Positions 47,672-52,527 of a stretch of 52,527 bases of DNA are shown piece after piece. Position 1 is the first letter of the stretch. Each line of letters starts with the position of its first letter. Origin of the DNA: Streptomyces prunicolor NBRC 13075 (GTDB lineage: Bacteria; Actinomycetota; Actinomycetes; Streptomycetales; Streptomycetaceae); assembly GCF_000367365.1 (NCBI RefSeq), contig NZ_BARF01000130.1, positions 1-52,527 of the forward strand, read 5' to 3'. Under the pieces are notes generated by a model. It was not told where the DNA came from, searched no databases, and was given only the letters and a program-made list of their open reading frames with translations. Made by a program: the position numbers and the translations under genes.

Positions 47672-48376
47672 TCAGCGGGCCTTGCCGCCGCCCTTCGGGA
47701 GCTTCATGCCCTTCGGCATCGGGCCCTTTGGCAACGGCATATTGCTCATCAGGTCGCCCATCGCACGCAGGCGGTCGTTCGTCGCCGTCACCTGCGGGCC
47801 GGTCAGGACCCTCGGCAGCTTCAGCATCGTCGTGCGGACCTTCTTGAGCGGGATCTGGCCCTCGCCCGTGCCGACCATCACGTCGTGCACCGGGACGTCC
47901 GCGACGATGCGGTTCATCTTCTTCTTCTCGGCGGCCAGCAGGGACTTCACCCGGTTCGGGTTGCCCTCGGCGACCAGCACGATGCCGGCCTTGCCGACCG
48001 CGCGGTGCACCACGTCCTGGCTGCGGTTCATCGCCACCGCCGGAGTCGTCGTCCAGCCCCGGCCGACGTTGTCCAGTACCGCGGCGGCAGCGCCCGGCTG
48101 GCCCTCCATCTGCCCGAAGGCCGCCCGCTCGGCGCGTCGTCCGAAGACGATCGCCGCCGCGAGGAAGGCGAGCAGCAGGCCGAGAATGCCCAGATAGATG
48201 GGGTGACCGAGCAAGAAGCCGATCGCGAGGAAGACACCGAAGGTGACAATTCCGACAGCCGCGAGTACAAGACCGATCGTCTTGTCGGCCTTGCGCGTCA
48301 TCTTGTACGTCAGAGCGATCTGCTTGAGTCGCCCGGGGTTCGCAGCGTTTTCCGCTGTCGTGTCCTTCCTCGCCAT
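47672..48376 (-). CDS. DUF4191 membrane protein
   Basis: 234 residues from ATG 48376 (a longer frame to 48526 is unsupported). Two adjacent transmembrane helices (GLVLAAVGIVTFGVFLAIGFLLGHPIYLGILGLLLAFLAAAIVFG, residues 33-77) split a basic N-terminus from a cytoplasmic domain containing WTTTPAVAMNRSQDVVHRAVGKAGIVLVAEG. The tail is Lys/Gly/Met/Pro-rich. DUF4191 is conserved in actinobacteria next to lipA/lipB and glnA; function unknown. Confidence 0.9.
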   Translation of the reverse strand: MARKDTTAENAANPGRLKQIALTYKMTRKADKTIGLVLAAVGIVTFGVFLAIGFLLGHPIYLGILGLLLAFLAAAIVFGRRAERAAFGQMEGQPGAAAAVLDNVGRGWTTTPAVAMNRSQDVVHRAVGKAGIVLVAEGNPNRVKSLLAAEKKKMNRIVADVPVHDVMVGTGEGQIPLKKVRTTMLKLPRVLTGPQVTATNDRLRAMGDLMSNMPLPKGPMPKGMKLPKGGGKAR

Positions 48377-48435
48377 GCGAGGAAGTCTACGTGCCCGCGG
48401 GAGCGCCGACGACGGCGGTGCCCGCAGGACGGGGA

Positions 48436-48636
48436 TCAGGAGTGCGAGGTGAGGGCCTGCTCGATGACGAGCTGCGCCTCGACCCGGTCCTTGGCGCGGC
48501 GGCGGTCCTCCAGGACGGAGGTCCACGCGTTGCGGCGGGCGGTGCGCTGGCCGCTGCTCAGCAGCAGCGACTCGACCGCGCGCAGGGCGTCGGTGACGGA
48601 CGGGATGGCGGTGGCACGGACGGGCGCGGCCTGCAT
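48436..48636 (-). CDS. Small conserved protein between DUF4191 and lipA
   Basis: 66 residues from ATG 48636 (GAGGGGGGA upstream); a frame to 48699 includes the promoter-like palindrome. Helical and basic: TDALRAVESLLLSSGQRTARRNAWTSVLEDRRRAKDRVEAQLVIEQAL. No known domain, no membrane segment. I recall a similar short gene at this position in other streptomycetes. Confidence 0.72.
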   Translation of the reverse strand: MQAAPVRATAIPSVTDALRAVESLLLSSGQRTARRNAWTSVLEDRRRAKDRVEAQLVIEQALTSHS

Positions 48637-48690
48637 CGTGGAGGTCCCCCCTCGGAACGGCTCTGGGTATGGGTCTACGTGCTGTAAATG

Positions 48691-48701
48691 CAGTGTCACT
48701 G
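48691..48701. promoter_or_regulatory. Palindrome CAGTGTCACTG upstream of the 66-residue gene
   Basis: An 11-bp palindrome with a single central base, 55 bp upstream of the start at 48636. On the minus strand a TTGACC hexamer lies further upstream (near 48730), so this may be an operator near a promoter. The 262-bp gap to lipA holds no other gene. Confidence 0.35.
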
Positions 48702-48898
48702 TTTGGTGTTACCAGGGCGTGACCGACCGGTCAAACGCCAATGAAACCTTGATGCGTGGGGCCCAAACGCTGACGCGGCCCTGATGGGCGCCCTCATCTG
48801 GGAGGACGGTCAGGACCGCGTCGTAGCGAAGTGCTACCCGCGAGTAGCTGCTTGTGCGCGAATTCACACAGCCGTGGGCGAGTTGGGGCTGACCGAGG

Positions 48899-49864
48899 TC
48901 ACACCGCTTGCGAGGCCACGTACGCGCCTCGCTTCTCGATCGCCATCTGGTACAGGCGCCCGGCGCGGTACGAAGAGCGCACCAGCGGGCCGGACATGAC
49001 GCCGGAGAAGCCGATCTGGTCGGCCTCCTCCTTCAGCTCCACGAACTCGTGCGGCTTCACCCAGCGCTCCACGGGGTGGTGCCGTACGGACGGCCGCAGG
49101 TACTGCGTGATGGTCACCAACTCGCAGCCCGCCTCGTGCAGTTGGCGCAGCGCCTCGCTGACCTCCTCGCGGGTCTCGCCCATCCCGAGGATCAGGTTCG
49201 ACTTGGTGACCAGGCCGTAGTCGCGGGCCTCGGTGATGACCTTGAGGGAGCGGTCGTAGCGGAAGCCGGGGCGGATGCGCTTGAAGATGCGCGGGACCGT
49301 CTCGACGTTGTGCGCGAAGACCTCGGGGCGGGACGAGAAGACCTCGGCCAGCTGCTCCGGGACCGCGTTGAAGTCGGGGGCCAGCAGCTCGACCTTGGTG
49401 CGGCCGGCCTCGCGGGACTCCGTCTGCTGGTGGATCTGGCGGACCGTCTCGGCGTACAGCCAGGCGCCGCCGTCCTCCAGGTCGTCGCGGGCGACGCCGG
49501 TGATCGTGGCGTAGTTCAGGTCCATCGTGACCACCGACTCGCCGACCCGGCGCGGCTCGTCGCGGTCCAGGGCCTCGGGCTTGCCGGTGTCGATCTGGCA
49601 GAAGTCGCAGCGCCGGGTGCACTGGTCGCCGCCGATGAGGAAGGTCGCCTCGCGGTCCTCCCAGCACTCGTAGATGTTGGGGCAGCCGGCTTCCTGGCAG
49701 ACCGTGTGCAGGCCCTCGCTCTTCACGAGCGCCTGCATCTTCGTGTACTCGGGACCCATTTTCGCCCGGGTCTTGATCCACTCGGGCTTGCGCTCGATGG
49801 GGGTCTGGGCGTTCCGGACCTCCAGGCGCAGCATCTTGCGTCCGTCTGGGGTGACTGCGGACAC
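48899..49864 (-). CDS. lipA: Lipoyl synthase
   Basis: 321-residue radical-SAM enzyme that inserts two sulfurs into protein-bound octanoyl groups to make the lipoyl cofactor. The start GTG 49864 follows GGGAG. Auxiliary 4Fe-4S ligands C56, C61 and C67 (CQEAGCPNIYEC) and radical-SAM ligands C82, C86 and C89 (CTRRCDFC) are all present; the closing RSSY (VRSSYRAGRLY) motif that binds the auxiliary cluster is intact. Downstream of lipB in the same orientation with a 105-bp gap. Confidence 0.98.
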   Translation of the reverse strand: MSAVTPDGRKMLRLEVRNAQTPIERKPEWIKTRAKMGPEYTKMQALVKSEGLHTVCQEAGCPNIYECWEDREATFLIGGDQCTRRCDFCQIDTGKPEALDRDEPRRVGESVVTMDLNYATITGVARDDLEDGGAWLYAETVRQIHQQTESREAGRTKVELLAPDFNAVPEQLAEVFSSRPEVFAHNVETVPRIFKRIRPGFRYDRSLKVITEARDYGLVTKSNLILGMGETREEVSEALRQLHEAGCELVTITQYLRPSVRHHPVERWVKPHEFVELKEEADQIGFSGVMSGPLVRSSYRAGRLYQMAIEKRGAYVASQAV

Positions 49865-49969
49865 ATCGGCTCCCTGTAGCTTCGATTCTTCGGCGTACAC
49901 CAGGGTACGCCCGTGATTTCCGACCCCCGCCTTGAGGCCAACCGCAGAGCGGAAAGTCACATTCCCGGG

Positions 49970-50767
49970 TCAGGCGGTCGCCTTCTCGATCTCCCGCGGC
50001 TTCGGATCCGCGTGCTCCAGTACGTCCTTCAGATGCCGCTCGACCACCGGCAGCACCTCGTCGATCGTCACGTCCCGGCCCAGCTCGGCGGCCAGTGAGG
50101 CGACGCCCGCGTCGCGGATGCCGCACGGGATGATGCGGTCGAACCAGCGGTTGTCCGGGTTCACGTTCAGCGCGAAGCCGTGCATCGTGACGCCCTTGGC
50201 GACGCGGATGCCGATCGCGGCGATCTTGCGGTCCTCGCGGCGCTGGCCGGCGTTCGACGGCGCGTACTCCGGGCCGTTCATCCGCGGGTCGAACTCCTCG
50301 TCCTGAAGCCGGGGATCGAAGTCCAGGGACAGCCCGCCGATCGACGGCCGCTGCTCCATGGGATCTCCCAGCACCCACACCCCGCTGCGCCCCTCGACCC
50401 GGCTGGTCTCCACGCCGAACTCCGCGCACACCCGGATCAGCGCCTCCTCCAGGCGTCGTACGTGCGCGACGACGTCCACCGGGCGGGGCAGCTGCTGGAT
50501 CGGGTAGCCGACGAGCTGGCCGGGGCCGTGCCAGGTGATCTTGCCGCCGCGGTCCACGTCGATCACCGGGGTGCCGTCCAGCGGGCGCTCGTTGTCCTGC
50601 GTGCGGCGGCCCGCCGTGTAGACCGGCGGGTGCTCCAGGAGCAGCACGGTGTCGGGGACCTCGTCCGCGAAGCGGGCCGCGTGCACCCGGCGTTGCTCGT
50701 CCCACGCCTCCTGGTACTCGACGGCCTCCGCGCCGAAGCCCATCCGGACGAACCGCAACTCACCCAC
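49970..50767 (-). CDS. lipB: Octanoyltransferase
   Basis: 265 residues; moves octanoate from ACP to lipoyl domains, supplying LipA. The start GTG 50767 has AGGAGG nine bases upstream; the longer frame to 50884 is not supported. Family motifs: LLLEHPPVYTAGRR, GGKITWHGPGQLVGYPI, catalytic Lys in RKIAAIGIRV and Cys in IIPCGI. It has an insert GEYAPSN-like region (PEYAPSNAGQRRED) between core strands common in actinobacterial LipB. Together with lipA completes endogenous lipoate synthesis. Confidence 0.97.
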   Translation of the reverse strand: MGELRFVRMGFGAEAVEYQEAWDEQRRVHAARFADEVPDTVLLLEHPPVYTAGRRTQDNERPLDGTPVIDVDRGGKITWHGPGQLVGYPIQQLPRPVDVVAHVRRLEEALIRVCAEFGVETSRVEGRSGVWVLGDPMEQRPSIGGLSLDFDPRLQDEEFDPRMNGPEYAPSNAGQRREDRKIAAIGIRVAKGVTMHGFALNVNPDNRWFDRIIPCGIRDAGVASLAAELGRDVTIDEVLPVVERHLKDVLEHADPKPREIEKATA

Positions 50768-50997
50768 GGCAAGCGCCTCCTCAGCAGCACCTATGAGTCG
50801 TAAGGCACGAAACATGCCTACGCCACTGTACGACCGACCACTGACAGCCCACCGGGCGGTCGGAACCGTCAGCCCTACGACCAATCCTCACACGATCGGA
50901 TGAATGCACGTCGGAATGTGCGACGGGATGCTTACGCTCCGCTACATTCGCGCCGTTCACGAGGCCAAAAGGGCTGCTCACAGGCAATCCGGGCAGG

Positions 50998-51018
50998 CAG
51001 CGACCGCACCGGTCGCTG
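50998..51018 (+). promoter_or_regulatory. Hairpin in 5' leader of NsdA-like regulator
   Basis: CAGCGACCG-CAC-CGGTCGCTG is a perfect 9-bp stem with a 3-nt loop, ending 32 bp before the ATG at 51051. It could affect translation or transcript stability of the regulator gene. The rest of the 283-bp gap to lipB shows no gene. Confidence 0.5.
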
Positions 51019-51050
51019 TGAGGCCCGAAAGGCAGGAGACCGCACCGCAG

Positions 51051-52487
51051 ATGACGGAACGACCCGCGCAGCGCACTCCCAACCGTCAGCTCGCCGCGCT
51101 CATCGCAGAAGCGGGGTTCTCCAACGCAGGTCTCGCCCGTCGCGTGGACCAGCTCGGTCTGGAGCACGGACTCGATCTCAGATACGACAAGACCTCCGTC
51201 ACCCGGTGGCTGCGCGGCCAGCAGCCCAGAGGCACCACGCCCGCCCTCATCGCCGAGGTCTTCACCCGGCGACTCGGGCGCCGCCTCACCGCGCAGGACC
51301 TCGGGCTCGACGCGTGCGCGCCGGTGTACGCCGGGCTCGAATTCGCCGCGACCCCCGAGGAGGCCGTCGACATCGTCAGCGGGCTGTGGCGCAAGGACTC
51401 CGGCAGCCACGCCGAGCTGCGCAAGATCGCCTTCACCCCGGCCGGGCTCGTGGTGCCCAGCCGGGACTGGCTGATCGGCCGCGCCGACGATCGGGTGGGC
51501 CGCGCCGAACCCGCCAACCGCGTGCCCCCACAGGGCCGCCCCGCCGTACCGCGCCAGCGCGGCCAGGCCGAACGCGGCCCCGGCCAGAAGGTCACCGGCG
51601 GCGACATCTCCGCGCTCCGCTCGGTCGGTGAACTCTTCCGCACCCTCGACAACGCCTACGGCGGCGGCCACGCCCGCCAGGCCCTCGTGCGCTACCTGGA
51701 GCACGAGACCGAACCGATGCTGCGCGGCACCTACGGCGAACAGACCGGCCGGCGCCTGTTCGCCGCGGCGGCCGACCTCACCCGGCTCGCGGGCTGGACG
51801 TCGTACGACATCGCCGCGCACGGGCTCGCGCAGCGGTACTTCGTGCAGGCGCTCCGCCTCTCGCAGGCCGCCGGGGACCGGGCCTACGGCTCGTACGTGC
51901 TCATGACCATGAGCCGGCAGGCCGTCTATCTCGGGCACGGGCGGGAGGCCGTACAGCTCGCGCGGGTGGCGCAGCAGGGGGTCGGGACCAGTGCGCCGCC
52001 CGTCGTGCAGGCGTTACTGCACTCCGTGGAGGCGCGGGCGCACGGGGTGCTCGGGGAGGTGCGGGCGTGCACCTCCGCGCTCGTGCGGGCCGAACGCGCC
52101 CTTGAGGCGGCGCGGGCGGGGGACGAAGTGCCTTACTGGGCGCGGTTCTTCGACGAGGCGCAGCTTGCCGACGAGTTCGGGCACGCGCATCGGGATCTCC
52201 AGCAGTTCCGGGCGGCCGCGCAGCATGCGGAGCGGTCGTTGCAGTTGCGGGCGCCCGCGTTTGCCCGAAGTCGGTTGTTCTGCCGGGTGGTTCTTGCCTC
52301 CGCTCGGCTCGGGCTCGGGGAGCTTGATCAGGCCTGTGTGCTGGGGGCGGAGGCGGCGGGGCAGGCGGCGGAGATGCGGTCGGTCCGGGCGGTCGAGTAT
52401 GTGCGGGACTTCGAGCGGCGGCTCGAGCCGTACAAGGACGCGGCGCCGGTTCGGGGGTATCGCGACAAGGTCGCCGCGTACGGGTGA
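51051..52487 (+). CDS. Large HTH/TPR regulator, NsdA-like
   Basis: 478 residues from ATG 51051; the frame is open to 50904, with no better start signal (nearest GGAGA is 12 bases before 51051). Residues 10-75 hold a helix-turn-helix of the XRE type (NRQLAALIAEAGFSNAGLARRVDQLG...YDKTSVTRWLRGQQP). A Gly/Pro/Arg linker follows at 140-185, then a long helical TPR-like domain (AYGGGHARQALVRYLE...SYDIAAHGLAQRYFVQALRLSQAAGDRAYGSYVL). The layout is like NsdA, a negative regulator of Streptomyces differentiation (family recollection). Codon 322 (52014-52016) is TTA, so bldA tRNA may limit expression. Confidence 0.83.
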   Translation: MTERPAQRTPNRQLAALIAEAGFSNAGLARRVDQLGLEHGLDLRYDKTSVTRWLRGQQPRGTTPALIAEVFTRRLGRRLTAQDLGLDACAPVYAGLEFAATPEEAVDIVSGLWRKDSGSHAELRKIAFTPAGLVVPSRDWLIGRADDRVGRAEPANRVPPQGRPAVPRQRGQAERGPGQKVTGGDISALRSVGELFRTLDNAYGGGHARQALVRYLEHETEPMLRGTYGEQTGRRLFAAAADLTRLAGWTSYDIAAHGLAQRYFVQALRLSQAAGDRAYGSYVLMTMSRQAVYLGHGREAVQLARVAQQGVGTSAPPVVQALLHSVEARAHGVLGEVRACTSALVRAERALEAARAGDEVPYWARFFDEAQLADEFGHAHRDLQQFRAAAQHAERSLQLRAPAFARSRLFCRVVLASARLGLGELDQACVLGAEAAGQAAEMRSVRAVEYVRDFERRLEPYKDAAPVRGYRDKVAAYG

Positions 52488-52527
52488 GGTGAGGGTGGCG
52501 CGTGGGCGGGACTGTGCGGCTCCGTTG

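Noticed and set aside
1..52527. tRNA, rRNA, CRISPR, insertion sequences, prophage or integrase genes
   Set aside because: No cloverleaf, direct-repeat array, transposase or integrase signature was seen by eye on either strand.

Overview
High-GC DNA with extreme third-position GC bias, GTG starts, rare TTA codons, GlnR-type operators, PspAB, DUF4191 and many secreted DUF proteins points to a Streptomyces chromosome. From memory the order aglA - amylase/pullulanase - PP2C - two-component system - glnRII/glnII - htpX/pspAB - glnA - RDD - DUF4191 - lipA - lipB - large regulator matches the conserved core around S. coelicolor SCO2228 down to SCO2192, read in reverse. This was recalled, not computed.

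Layout. (1) 1-3.4 kb: starch and maltodextrin genes, with the cytoplasmic alpha-glucosidase aglA (probably the last gene of a malEFG operon lying left of the window) and a secreted alpha-amylase. (2) 3.4-11.5 kb: an accessory-looking block of small or poorly known genes: two HAD phosphatases, a large XRE/TPR regulator divergent from a translationally coupled trio of tiny proteins (two Cys-rich), a DUF4232 secreted protein, an FAD oxidase, and an HTH-Nudix pair next to a protein with an internal duplication. Three genes here carry the rare TTA codon (possible bldA dependence). (3) 11.9-17.3 kb: an 1804-residue secreted protein with two complete GH13 catalytic domains (alpha-amylase plus type I pullulanase) and two PUD modules between them. 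The starch genes therefore flank the accessory block. (4) 17.4-24 kb: a receiver-PP2C phosphatase, a tautomerase-fold isomerase, an operon of a ferritin-like di-iron protein, ferredoxin-type reductase and TetR regulator, and an unusual sigma-factor-like membrane protein. (5) 24-30 kb: TPR protein, lipoprotein, secreted DUF1996 protein, NarL-type two-component system and an atypical SDR. (6) 30-45 kb: nitrogen region with a GlnRII-like regulator preceded by a candidate Cys-Cys leader peptide, glnII and glnA, each with a clear four-element GlnR box about 100 bp upstream of its start. Secreted proteins, an ArsC-like protein, DUF2252, and htpX-pspAB lie between. (7) 45-52.5 kb: RDD protein, a two-component flavin monooxygenase (oxygenase plus flavin reductase), DUF4191, lipA and lipB for lipoate synthesis, and a large TTA-containing NsdA-like regulator.

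How it works together. Secreted amylase and amylopullulanase would cut alpha-1,4 and alpha-1,6 bonds outside the cell. Imported maltodextrins would be finished by AglA. Both secreted genes have related CTTGC-N2-CAAC motifs upstream, fitting common control by a MalR-type repressor. The two glutamine synthetases look like parallel GlnR targets. I see no tRNA, rRNA, CRISPR array, insertion sequence or prophage. The most interesting leads are the coupled Cys-rich trio, the sigma-like/TM/extracytoplasmic fusion, the di-iron/reductase/TetR operon, the receiver lacking its switch lysine, the leader peptide before glnRII, and clustered TTA codons.
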